49,412 nt of DNA, taken from contig JAKVCR010000151.1 in NCBI GenBank assembly GCA_022448985.1, positions 1-49,412 on the forward strand, written 5' to 3'. Below the pieces are notes generated by a model that had not been told where the DNA came from, did not search any database, and saw only the letters and a program-made list of their open reading frames with translations. The DNA is from Roseibacillus sp. (lineage in GTDB: Bacteria; Verrucomicrobiota; Verrucomicrobiia; Verrucomicrobiales; Akkermansiaceae). Below are positions 41,145 to 48,865 of this stretch, in pieces. The translations under genes were made by a program, and so were the position numbers. Each line of letters starts with the position of its first letter. Positions within the stretch are counted from its first letter, which is position 1.

Positions 41145-43853
41145 TCACTCAAGCTCCACGTTCGCCTCGTCGGCATGCTTGCGAAGAAAGGCGGCAATCT
41201 TGGGCCGACTGCTCTTCACGTCTTCCGGATTCACTTCAATCTTCAGGATTCCTGCGATGAATTGAAGGATTCCCTGGAGGTCTTCATTCCACGGGGTGGA
41301 TATGATATCCAAGGCGGTTTCGCCCTCGTCATTCCTGTTGCCTAGATTAATACGGTTTTTAACCAGCAACTTCACTATGTCCAGGCGCCCGAAGAAAGCT
41401 GCTGAGTGGAGACTGTTTGATCCGTCTCTGTTTGTAGCATTGATATCCGCGCCCTCGGAAAGCAGCAACTCGGCAGCCTTCAGATGTCCGGTCAGGGCTG
41501 TCCACGAGAGGGGAGTAATCCCATTCGAATCTCGTTTGTTGATGTCGACACCATCTTCGGCAAGTTGAGTTTTAAGGGCCTTAAGATCGCCGGTTTTGGC
41601 GGCTTCCCATAGACTGCCAGCTGCCTGCCTGGGCAAGGCTGAACCTGGCCTGCCTCCTGCCTTGCGTAGCAGGGCAGCCGCTTTGGGTCGATTTGCTCTT
41701 ATCTCTTCCAGGTCGATTTGGATCTGCAGGAGACCTCCCACGAATTGGATGATCCCCTGAAGATCATCACTCCATGGCGCGGAGGCGACATCGAAGGGCG
41801 TGGCGCCATCGTCATTGCGGAAATTGATATTGGCCTCATGTTTGATCAGAACCTGGAGGGCCTCCAGGTGACCAAGAAATGCAGCAGAGTGCATGGCAGT
41901 TTCATTCTTTTTGTTCACCGCATTCACATCGGCGCCTTTTCCAATAAGAAACTCCATGGCTTTGAATTTCCCGGTCAATGCTGCCAAGGAGAGGGGAACG
42001 GAACCGAATGCATCCGGGGCGTCGACATCTGCTCCTTTGGCGAGTTCTTCCTTTATTAACGGGATATCTCCATTCTTTGCAGCATTCCAGATCGAGTCGT
42101 CGCTCAGCCCACCGGCTAGCGAGGGAAAGGTTGGAGGAGGCTCAGGAACCTTTCGCCAGACGGGCATTCCGTCCGAGATTTCGGCAACAAGATCATCCCG
42201 GCGCGTGCTGATGAACTCGCGTAGTTCTTCGAGTTGGTCGGTGAAACCCGATTGGGAGGGTGCGACATGTGGGAGGATGAGTTTTTCGATGCGCTTGGTT
42301 TCTGTAATCAGCTCATCCTCATTCCATTGCTCCTTGAGAAGTTGCTGCATAGCTCGCGCATAGCGCTCACGGCCCGCTCGGGATTGATACAGCTTATGGG
42401 CTATCATGCCCTTGGTCTTAACCGAGATCGGGGCCTTGGGGTCGTATCCGAGTTTGCTGTATTTTGTGTAGAGGGAATCTGCACCCCAGGGGAGAAAGTG
42501 GAACTTGCCATTATCCGGATTGAAGTAGGTGAAGAAATTATTGTGATTTCCGGTGTAGCCGTCCCAGAAACCGGTCAGTCCTTCGAGAGTCCAGAAGCGG
42601 TAGAAGGCATCAAGGTCGACCAGTTCTCCTATGAGTTGTCCGGGATCGGAATCGACCTCATCGCTTTCAAGGAGATCGATGAGTTTCCTGATCATGGCGC
42701 GTCCTTGTTTGTCGTTGCCGAACTTCTTTTCGAAACTCCCTTCCCATCCCTCCCGGAAGTCGACAACTGTTCCCTCATACAGGGTTCCGCTGCTGTTTCC
42801 AAAAGCACGCTCGATAAGGGGTTTTCGGATTGTTTCGACATGGGAATAGATGCCGAGGTTGACTCCGTTGACGGTGACCTTTGCAAAGGCGCATCGAGGG
42901 GCCGGGGATCCGGAATTGTTGAACAGGGTGTATCCCATGTATTGATTCACTAGGGTGGTGTCCTGCTTGTTGTTGTTAAGCGTGAGAGTGGTTAATCCGT
43001 CGATGCCGCCGTTCCTGTCGATGTGATTCAACTTCACCTTGAGAGAAGGCCGGGAAGAACTCTGCGAGCCGATGAAGCCTTTTTTACGGACGCCGACCTT
43101 GGGGAATCTGTGGTTGTCAATGGTGATATCCGCATCCACATAGGTATAAGGACCTTCGATTGGCGCCTGCTTGCGTTCCTCGGCAAGGACTTCAAAGAGA
43201 TTTCGTGTCTGCTTGCGGATGGTATCCCAGTCATCCTTGGCAAGAGTGATCTGAATATCGATGACCCGGTCAGTCGGGAAGATTTCATCGTGGGTGAGAG
43301 CGTGCCCGCTACTTGTCCGGTCTGCCGGGAGCCATGCCTTTCCATTGGGCTCTCCCGGGCTGGGTTCCTCGAAAAATACGATGCTGGTGGTATCGATGCG
43401 GTCGTCCTGCGTCACATGGCCAAAGGATTCCCCCTTGCCTGCGGCTGGAAAATGCGGGTCAAAAGCGCTGACGACCTTCTTGTCCCTGACGCGAACTGCG
43501 GCCAGATACTCGCCTGAACCGTCCAGTTTGAAGTTCGCGTGCAGGTTTCCCTTTTCCGGGTGCCGATCCTTTCCAGATGCGAAGACAATGGCGTATGAAC
43601 GAGGTTCCAAGGAGCGTTTCGGGAATCTCCATTTCAGGAGGTCCTGTTGGTCATCGGTTAATGCATAGTTACCAAGATCGAGACTTTCGGAAGTGTTATT
43701 AAAGAGTTCGATCCAATCGGGGTGAGCCCCATCTTCGTCTGGGAATTCGTTTCCACCCCGGGCCATTACTTCCGAAATTACCAGCTCTGCATTTGCCGAG
43801 GGAAAGAGAGAGCAGAGTAGAGCAGTAATGATGAAGATGGTCTTTCGCTTCAT
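41145..43853 (-). CDS. secreted lamin-tail/CotH-kinase protein with two ankyrin blocks
   Basis: This 902-residue exported protein has a signal peptide at about 1-22 (MKRKTIFIITALLCSLFPSA). A lamin-tail domain follows (about 23-130; ELVISEVMARGGNEFPDEDG then HPDWIELFNNTSE). A CotH kinase-like domain spans about 180-540 with VGVRKKGFIGSQSSSRPSLK, GNHNNFFTYF and FHFLPWGADSLY, the Asp-bearing active-site segment. The C-terminus is a pair of roughly 150-residue modules, each with about three ankyrin repeats plus a conserved PWxxDLQGIxQF tail. CotH proteins phosphorylate proteins in spore coats and some effectors; the target here is unknown. ATG at 43853 is chosen because it starts the signal peptide; an upstream open frame runs into hisH and lacks similarity. 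Confidence 0.87.
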   Translation of the reverse strand: MKRKTIFIITALLCSLFPSANAELVISEVMARGGNEFPDEDGAHPDWIELFNNTSESLDLGNYALTDDQQDLLKWRFPKRSLEPRSYAIVFASGKDRHPEKGNLHANFKLDGSGEYLAAVRVRDKKVVSAFDPHFPAAGKGESFGHVTQDDRIDTTSIVFFEEPSPGEPNGKAWLPADRTSSGHALTHDEIFPTDRVIDIQITLAKDDWDTIRKQTRNLFEVLAEERKQAPIEGPYTYVDADITIDNHRFPKVGVRKKGFIGSQSSSRPSLKVKLNHIDRNGGIDGLTTLTLNNNKQDTTLVNQYMGYTLFNNSGSPAPRCAFAKVTVNGVNLGIYSHVETIRKPLIERAFGNSSGTLYEGTVVDFREGWEGSFEKKFGNDKQGRAMIRKLIDLLESDEVDSDPGQLIGELVDLDAFYRFWTLEGLTGFWDGYTGNHNNFFTYFNPDNGKFHFLPWGADSLYTKYSKLGYDPKAPISVKTKGMIAHKLYQSRAGRERYARAMQQLLKEQWNEDELITETKRIEKLILPHVAPSQSGFTDQLEELREFISTRRDDLVAEISDGMPVWRKVPEPPPTFPSLAGGLSDDSIWNAAKNGDIPLIKEELAKGADVDAPDAFGSVPLSLAALTGKFKAMEFLIGKGADVNAVNKKNETAMHSAAFLGHLEALQVLIKHEANINFRNDDGATPFDVASAPWSDDLQGIIQFVGGLLQIQIDLEEIRANRPKAAALLRKAGGRPGSALPRQAAGSLWEAAKTGDLKALKTQLAEDGVDINKRDSNGITPLSWTALTGHLKAAELLLSEGADINATNRDGSNSLHSAAFFGRLDIVKLLVKNRINLGNRNDEGETALDIISTPWNEDLQGILQFIAGILKIEVNPEDVKSSRPKIAAFLRKHADEANVELE
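41160..42103 (-). repeat. tandem duplication of an ankyrin module within the CotH protein
   Basis: The C-terminal module (about 41160-41620) and the preceding one (about 41640-42103) align along their length. Both start S-I/L-W-N/E-AAK and share LSLAALTGKFKA versus LSWTALTGHLKA, then HSAAFLGHLEAL versus HSAAFFGRLDIV. They also share APWSDDLQGIIQFVGGLLQI versus TPWNEDLQGILQFIAGILKI and RPKAAALLRKAG versus RPKIAAFLRKHA. The copies have diverged, so the duplication is old. Confidence 0.85.
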
Positions 43854-43972
43854 GTGAGCAAGTGCTTGGCCAGTTGCCAGGTTATGTTTTCTAATGGCGT
43901 GGTTCGGGCAGGAGTTCCGCGCACTGAATGCCAGGATTTCGGGGCAAGGCGGAGACGGAGTCCCTGTTGACA

Positions 43973-44611
43973 CTACAAGGTTGGCGAAGTGTGTTTTCTC
44001 AGGAAGTTCCTGATGAATTTCATTCCCGTTTTCTGACTTTTCTCGGGGTGAAACTGGGTGGCAACCAGGCGACCTCGTTGGATAGCGCCAGCAAAGGGGA
44101 CTCCGTATTCCGTTTGGGCCGCGATTAAAGAGGCGTCCAGTGGAGTGGGGAAGTAAGAGTGGACATAGTAAAAGTAGGGATTTTCTCCAAGATCTGTCCA
44201 TGGGTCCCGGGAAGAATCCCTGAGAATGGCGCTGTTCCATCCCATGTGAGGAACCTTCAGTTCGCTTTGAGGAAAGCGAGTCACCTGTCCTTCGAAGATT
44301 GAAAGGCCTCTGACTCCGGGCGACTCTTCGCTTTCCTCAAAGAGCAACTGATATCCGATACATATGCCAAAGAAGGGTTTGTCGGCCTTGATCCAGTCGA
44401 GGAGGGGATTGACGAGACCGAGGTTCTCGAGCTTGGCCATGCAGTCTCCAAAGGCTCCCTGACCAGGAAAAAATACAATATCAAGGCTCCTCATCTGGTC
44501 GGGAGTGGTCACCAGTTGCGGAGGGGCCCCGAGTGCCTCAAGAGCCTTGACGAGGCTACGGATATTACCGCCGCCGTAATCGATGACGCCGATCTGGAAA
44601 TCAGGAGACAA
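43973..44611 (-). CDS. hisH: imidazole glycerol phosphate synthase, glutamine amidotransferase subunit
   Basis: HisH supplies ammonia from glutamine to HisF in histidine synthesis. The 212 residues include IGVIDYGGGNIRSLVKALEA, DIVFFPGQGAFGDCM, the nucleophile Cys in FFGICIGYQLLFEESEES, VPHMGWNSAI, FYYVHSYF and the His-x-Glu pair in VATQFHPEKSQKTG. The start appears to be TTG at 44611; no ATG or GTG is available close by. It is 50 bp downstream of hisB on the same strand. hisF is not in the window. Confidence 0.95.
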   Translation of the reverse strand: MSPDFQIGVIDYGGGNIRSLVKALEALGAPPQLVTTPDQMRSLDIVFFPGQGAFGDCMAKLENLGLVNPLLDWIKADKPFFGICIGYQLLFEESEESPGVRGLSIFEGQVTRFPQSELKVPHMGWNSAILRDSSRDPWTDLGENPYFYYVHSYFPTPLDASLIAAQTEYGVPFAGAIQRGRLVATQFHPEKSQKTGMKFIRNFLRKHTSPTL

Positions 44612-44661
44612 GGGCTTTGCAGGCTGGGGAATCGGTGTGACCGGGATTAGGCACCCGGTCG

Positions 44662-45258
44662 CTAGAGAGTTTCCTTGGTGCTGGGGATCCCCTTCACGCG
44701 GGGATCGCGGTTTACAGCGACCCGCAGCGCGCGCGCCAGCGATTTGAAGGAGCTTTCAGCAATATGGTGTCCATCGCGGCCGTAGAAGACCTCCACGTGT
44801 ATGTTGGCACGGAGGTTGGAGGCAAGGGCTCGGAAGAATTCCTCCACCAGGCTGAAGGGAAAGTTCTGTGCGTCCGGGGTGTCTTCCGGGGCGCGGAATT
44901 CAAGCCACGGGCGGTTGCTCAGGTCGACGACAACCCGTGAGAGGGTTTCATCCATGGGGACGTAGGCGTGACCGTACCGTGCGATACCCTGCTTGTCGCC
45001 CAGGGCCTCACGGAGGCATTCGCCGAGCACAATGCCGCTGTCTTCGACAGTGTGGTGATAGTCAACCTGAACATCACCACGAACCTTGAGTTCCAGGTCA
45101 ATCAGCGAATGCCGGGAGAAAAGGGTAAGCATGTGGTCGAAGAAGGGTATTCCCGTTTCGATCTCTGATGCGCCGCTCCCGTCGAGATTGAGAGCCAGGT
45201 TGACCTCAGTCTCGGCTGTCTTGCGTGACTGGTTCGCACAGCGGGGGTCCTGCGACAT
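44662..45258 (-). CDS. hisB: imidazoleglycerol-phosphate dehydratase
   Basis: The sixth step of histidine synthesis, a manganese enzyme. The 198 residues show the paired metal-binding motifs FFDHMLTLFSRHSLIDL with DYHHTVEDSGI, and the second copy LVEEFFRALASNLRANIHVE with GRDGHHIAESSFKSLARAL. It is a monofunctional dehydratase, not fused to the phosphatase of enterobacteria. ATG at 45258 fits the usual short N-terminus (RKTAETEVNLALNLDG). It is upstream of hisH and downstream of the repeat-containing membrane protein gene by 22 bp. Confidence 0.97.
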   Translation of the reverse strand: MSQDPRCANQSRKTAETEVNLALNLDGSGASEIETGIPFFDHMLTLFSRHSLIDLELKVRGDVQVDYHHTVEDSGIVLGECLREALGDKQGIARYGHAYVPMDETLSRVVVDLSNRPWLEFRAPEDTPDAQNFPFSLVEEFFRALASNLRANIHVEVFYGRDGHHIAESSFKSLARALRVAVNRDPRVKGIPSTKETL

Positions 45259-45280
45259 GCTTTAGCTGGTAGTTTGGGTG

Positions 45281-46606
45281 CTAAGAAGATTTCTTCTTTC
45301 CGAGGAAAGCTGTGGCAAGTGCGCCGAGAATGACAACCGCCAGCACAATGACGAGGATCAGTTGCATTTTAGAGCCTCCTGCGTCGTCGGCATTCTCGGA
45401 GGAGGGAGGGGGTGGGTTGCTATTGGCAGACTTCCCGCTACCCTTGGACTTCGATTCGGGTTCCGGATCGGGCTCCGGATCGGGCTCCGGATCGGGCTCC
45501 GGCTTGGTTTCCGGATCGGGCTCCGGCTTGGTTTCCGGATCGGGCTCCGACTCCTCCGGAGGGGTGAGGGCTTCTTCCAGGGGATCAAGGTAGCGGACTG
45601 GCACCTTCAGGGATTTAAGTTCCTTCAGGATTTCCTCCGCCGTTTCAAAGTCACTACTCCGGGCCGCATCCCAGGCCTCGCGGTAGAGCGGTCCGGCGAT
45701 TTCCTCTTCTTCGGGTGACACTTCCTTTTCGAGAGCTGAAAGGGTGTTCTTGATGCTGTTCAGGACCTTGCGCATCGGGTCGCTGTGGTAATCGTTCAGT
45801 GAAAGCCATTTCGTCTTGAGTTCGGTCGTTTCGCGTTGGACTTTCTTGAGGTAATCGGCATCAGCCTTATCTTGTACGGCCTTGTTTTCGCCGCGAACGC
45901 TTATTGGGAGGGTGGCCCGTGCACGCAGGCGGTCCTGTCGGTTGTATTCCACCCGGCCGAGTCGACGTTCTACGATTGGCCCGTAGGACTTCAGGGTTTC
46001 GATGGCCAGTTCACGGGACTTGGAATAGTTCTCGGAGCTGACGAAGTCGGCACTGATCTTCTCGAAATGCCGCATGGTCATCATCAAGTTGGAGGACTCC
46101 TTGGCCGCCACCATGTCAAAGTATTCGATCCTGGCATCTATCGTATAGGCATCGCGCTGTAGGGCTTCGGGCTTAATCCATTTATTGTTCAGTTTGAGCC
46201 CGCCTGCGGCCGCCCTTTTGTGTTCTTCCTGAAGAGTGTTCAGGATGATTTGGACCTTGGGGGAATGCGCGCCATTCGGGAATACGTCCAGGAAGGCGAT
46301 GCACTTGGCTATTCTTCGCTGGTAGTCCTCGGCAGTCAGACGATCAGGAGAGGGCACCAGCTGACCCATGTTTCTGAACTGGATATCCTCCTTAGTGTCG
46401 ATCTTGACTCGCTCGATGTTTGCCTTGAGGTAGCGGTCGGTCTGGAAGATGCCGGGACGCTTTTCCCATTTGAGCTCCAAGACACCGGGAGTTTCCAGCA
46501 TCACCTTTCCTTCCTTGGGAGGTCGACCATCATTGAAGTAGACTCGGTCTGCCAGGACGAGACTCGCGCTGAGACTCAGAAGGAGAGAGGTGCAAATGGG
46601 TTTCAT
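45281..46606 (-). CDS. exported C-terminally anchored protein with an acidic proline repeat
   Basis: This 441-residue protein has no recognised enzymatic family. The signal peptide is about 1-21 (MKPICTSLLLSLSASLVLAD), followed by a small beta-rich part with VYFNDGRPPKEGKVML. A long helical region (about 70-320) with many charged residues comes next. A repeat rich in Pro, Asp and Glu (about 355-382) and a Ser/Pro-rich linker follow. The C-terminal membrane helix is LILVIVLAVVILGALATAFLG with a basic tail GKKKSS. This suggests a periplasmic domain on a stalk with a C-terminal membrane anchor. ATG at 46606 is used because it gives a clean signal peptide; a frame open further upstream (to 46690) does not. 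Confidence 0.75.
   Translation of the reverse strand: MKPICTSLLLSLSASLVLADRVYFNDGRPPKEGKVMLETPGVLELKWEKRPGIFQTDRYLKANIERVKIDTKEDIQFRNMGQLVPSPDRLTAEDYQRRIAKCIAFLDVFPNGAHSPKVQIILNTLQEEHKRAAAGGLKLNNKWIKPEALQRDAYTIDARIEYFDMVAAKESSNLMMTMRHFEKISADFVSSENYSKSRELAIETLKSYGPIVERRLGRVEYNRQDRLRARATLPISVRGENKAVQDKADADYLKKVQRETTELKTKWLSLNDYHSDPMRKVLNSIKNTLSALEKEVSPEEEEIAGPLYREAWDAARSSDFETAEEILKELKSLKVPVRYLDPLEEALTPPEESEPDPETKPEPDPETKPEPDPEPDPEPDPEPESKSKGSGKSANSNPPPPSSENADDAGGSKMQLILVIVLAVVILGALATAFLGKKKSS
45462..45545. repeat. tandem repeat coding for an acidic proline-rich stalk
   Basis: On the plus strand a 12-base unit TCCGGATCGGGC occurs three times in a row (45462-45497). It is followed by two 24-base units, TCCGGCTTGGTTTCCGGATCGGGC in two halves of 12 (45498-45545). 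All lie in frame on the minus strand, coding Pro-Glu-Pro-Asp repeats. The array could expand or shrink by slippage without breaking the frame. Confidence 0.9.
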
Positions 46607-47161
46607 GGCGCGGTAAAGGGAGAATTGTGCTGGCGGCGGCGCTATTGTGGAGCAAAAGGCGCGGATTTGGCCAACGAATTCACTCCCCAAGGCTTTAATG
46701 TTACGCGCGCTTTACGCAAGCCTATGGCTGTGATGGTCAAGCCGATGGGGGATATTAGACACGAAGAGGAAGATTTTGCCCTGAGGGAGGGTCTGACTCC
46801 CAGCTTCGGGCTTGGATTGCTGGAGAGACGGGCGAAGTGGCCTGCATGCCAGCGCGGTGGATTCTCATATGGGCGGGATTGAGCCGGGCGGTGCCGTCCG
46901 GCTTACCTTTTCTTTAGTCGGATGATTGTCAAGAAACGCCCTCCCAGAGGGTTTTCCGCAATGGGTGCCAGTAGGCGGCCATGGAAGAATCGGCCAAACC
47001 AGAACCGAACGGAACGAAGATGAAAATGAAGGAGAAGTTGGGCAAGGCGCTGTAATATCAAGGACTGTTGCTGGGCTCGTTCAGAGGTTACGAGGGTATG
47101 CCGGAGAAAAGGCTTTTTCCCGGGGTGTGGAAAGCTAGAGTGGAGCGAAGGTTCTTCATCG
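46607..47161. other. 555-bp intergenic region with a hairpin and small open frames
   Basis: No confident gene lies between the two divergent genes. AGCCGGGCGG (46882-46891) pairs with CCGTCCGGCT (46894-46903) with one G-T wobble, followed by TACCTTTTCTTT. This looks like a plus-strand terminator although no plus-strand gene precedes it. Just after it are two overlapping small plus-strand frames. ATG at 46922 to 47023 gives 33 basic residues (start MIVKKRPPRGFSAMG). ATG at 46981 to 47055 gives 24 residues (start MEESAKPEPNGTK). Neither has a strong ribosome site. No tRNA, SRP RNA or 6S RNA pattern was recognised. Confidence 0.4.
46882..46915 (+). terminator. orphan terminator-like hairpin
   Basis: This is a 10-bp GC-rich arm pair with a minimal 2-base spacer (inner pairs would open to form a normal loop), followed on the plus strand by a pyrimidine tract with T-runs. 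The nearest upstream plus-strand protein gene is dnaN, more than 5.8 kb away. It could therefore end a small RNA transcribed from about 46620-46880, or be an attenuator before the downstream genes. Confidence 0.45.
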
Positions 47162-47932
47162 GTGATTACGATCGCAATCTCGAGCCAGAAAGGTGGAGTC
47201 GGTAAGACGACGGTCGCGATTAATTTGGCCCACGCTTTTGCCAGGAGCGGTCGCCGGACGGTTCTGGTTGACGCAGATCCCCAGGGCTCAGTGGGTTTGT
47301 CCCTTACCCGCCAGAGCCGCTTGCTGCCCGGGTTTTACGACTTCATCGACGACCAAACCGTGGGTGCGGCCGATCTTCTTGTCCCGACACGTCTTGACAC
47401 TCTAAGCTTGATCCCGGCGGGACAGGCTAGTGCCTATGATTTAAGCGGGTCTGCCCCGGGGTCCGTTCTTCCGCGGTTGCGCAGCTTCTTGCGGGAACTG
47501 GGCTCCCTCGATGTTGAGGTCTGCATTATTGATACTGCCGCCGGTCTTTTTGGTGCCGCGGCCGATGTGCTTACTGCGGTCAGTGCGGTGATCGTTCCGC
47601 AGCAGGCTGAACCATTGGGGATCCGCTCCGTGCCCAAGATGCTGGAAGCTCTTACGCGCATGCGGATCGTGAATCCTCAGCTTTCTATTCTGGGAGTGGT
47701 TCTCACCATGATGCAGTCAGCGCTCCCAGAGAGTCGGGATGCAGTGCAGGCGCTACGGGCGATCCTCCCGTCAGAGATGGTGATGCGGACCGTGGTTCCC
47801 AGGGATGACCTGTTTATCAAGGCCAGCGCCCGCGGTCTTCCGGCCGGGGTAATGGATGGAGGGGATGCGGCGCTGAGTATCTTCGATCATCTGCGACTAG
47901 AAGTAGAGCGCAAGCTGGGGGTCACTGCGTAG
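47162..47932 (+). CDS. ParA/MinD-family partition or positioning ATPase
   Basis: These ATPases position chromosomes, protein clusters or the division site. The 256 residues begin at GTG 47162 with VITIAISSQKGGVGKTTVAI, carrying the deviant Walker A KGGVGKTT (Lys10 and Lys15). They continue with TVLVDADPQGSVGLSL, a Walker B-like CIIDTAAGLF and QQAEPLGIRSVPKMLEAL. A GAAGG element lies 10-14 bases upstream. No ParB gene follows; the next gene is a possible roadblock-like protein. The role could be chromosome segregation near the origin or positioning of another cargo. The class (Soj-like or orphan) cannot be settled by reading alone. Confidence 0.88.
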   Translation: MITIAISSQKGGVGKTTVAINLAHAFARSGRRTVLVDADPQGSVGLSLTRQSRLLPGFYDFIDDQTVGAADLLVPTRLDTLSLIPAGQASAYDLSGSAPGSVLPRLRSFLRELGSLDVEVCIIDTAAGLFGAAADVLTAVSAVIVPQQAEPLGIRSVPKMLEALTRMRIVNPQLSILGVVLTMMQSALPESRDAVQALRAILPSEMVMRTVVPRDDLFIKASARGLPAGVMDGGDAALSIFDHLRLEVERKLGVTA

Positions 47933-48025
47933 TTTTGAGCTTGGTCGAGAATTTGCCGATTAGTTTTGGCAAGAGGAGCGGAATTTCGCATCAAGATATC
48001 TAACTCCGAAAAGCCAGAATGCTGC

Positions 48026-48766
48026 ATGGATCCAATTGAATCATGGGTGGATGCCCGCGAGTTGCGGCGCATGGCAGATGCGCTTCTCTCTTCGCTGCCA
48101 TCCGAGGTGCCAGATCCTGATCCGGAAGATGCCGCCTTCAACTCCGGATTTATTGGCTATGGAGTCGAAACGGCGCCGTCGGCCGCGGTTGGTTCTCTGA
48201 AGCCGACTGCAAGCGGGGAGGACACCGCCCGGCACTCTCTTGCAGCGGCCCGTGAATTCGCTCAGCGTGGAGGATTACTTGATCCCCGGACACATTCCTC
48301 CAGCGAGGGGGCTGAGTCCACTGCTGCGGCAGCAGAGCTTACCGAGGTGACGCCAGTCTCGTCTGCCGGGCTCTCGCCATTTCAGCCTGTAGCTGCCACG
48401 CCCTTCGTGGAGCAGCTCGGGCCCTTCGGCAACTGGCTCCGTGGGCGAGTAGGGGCGAGGTCATATTTTCTGCTCGATCGCGAAGGCGGTGTTCTTGTTG
48501 ACGAGGTGCAGTCGAGCAAGCTTCATCAGGTGGCACGAACTCTGGCCCAGGCTGCATACACTGCCAACCGCGTGGCGGGAACAGTGGCCGTTGGTAATCT
48601 GCACATAAAAATTGCCCTTGGGACCGTTCTCGAAGTGGTGCCCGTTAATACGCGCCACGGCCCCCTGATCCTCGGAATTATCGTTCCTCATCCGCTTAAC
48701 TCCGGGCATGTAGAGGTAGCGGCGCATGCTTTGCAGCAGGTGGCCGACGCTCCTACACAGTCCTGA
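48026..48766 (+). CDS. conserved-looking protein with a possible roadblock/LC7-like C-terminal domain
   Basis: ATG at 48026 gives 246 residues; a TTG at 47966 would add 20. The N-terminal half is low-complexity, rich in Ala, Ser, Pro and Glu. The C-terminal 110 residues look folded: RSYFLLDREGGVLVDEVQSS, then LHQVARTLAQAAYTANRVAG and IKIALGTVLEVVPVN, ending HGPLILGIIVPHPLN. The strand-helix-strand order and the glycine after the DRE turn recall roadblock/LC7 (MglB-like) proteins, which act with small GTPases or MinD-like partners. I am not certain of the family. It lies 93 bp after the ParA gene. Confidence 0.5.
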   Translation: MDPIESWVDARELRRMADALLSSLPSEVPDPDPEDAAFNSGFIGYGVETAPSAAVGSLKPTASGEDTARHSLAAAREFAQRGGLLDPRTHSSSEGAESTAAAAELTEVTPVSSAGLSPFQPVAATPFVEQLGPFGNWLRGRVGARSYFLLDREGGVLVDEVQSSKLHQVARTLAQAAYTANRVAGTVAVGNLHIKIALGTVLEVVPVNTRHGPLILGIIVPHPLNSGHVEVAAHALQQVADAPTQS

Positions 48767-48802
48767 ACCCCTTAGGGGTCGAAAATTTCAATTTTCTTTT
48801 GA
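48767..48802 (+). terminator. possible terminator after the ParA-associated gene
   Basis: ACCCCTTAGGGGT at 48767-48779 forms a short GC hairpin with a small loop right after the stop codon. It is followed by the self-complementary AT-rich stretch GAAAATTTCAATTTTC and TTTT. The stem is short and the T-run is not adjacent to it. Confidence 0.3.
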
Positions 48803-48823
48803 AGGCATTGGTTTAGTTTCAAT

Positions 48824-48840
48824 CACAGGTCTGACCTGTG
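48824..48840. promoter_or_regulatory. 17-bp near-perfect palindrome upstream of the ftsH-like gene
   Basis: CACAGGTCTGACCTGTG consists of perfect 8-base arms around one base. It lies 25 bp before the start codon at 48866, where a repressor or leader hairpin could control expression. Its match to a known regulator site is not recognised. Confidence 0.45.
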
Positions 48841-48865
48841 CCCGTGACTCAGAACCCTCAATTCC

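Noticed and set aside
46220-46882. 220-codon plus-strand open frame ending at the orphan hairpin
   Set aside because: Most of it is antisense to the tail-anchored protein gene, and its sequence shows no domain or signal; only its last part lies in the intergenic region.
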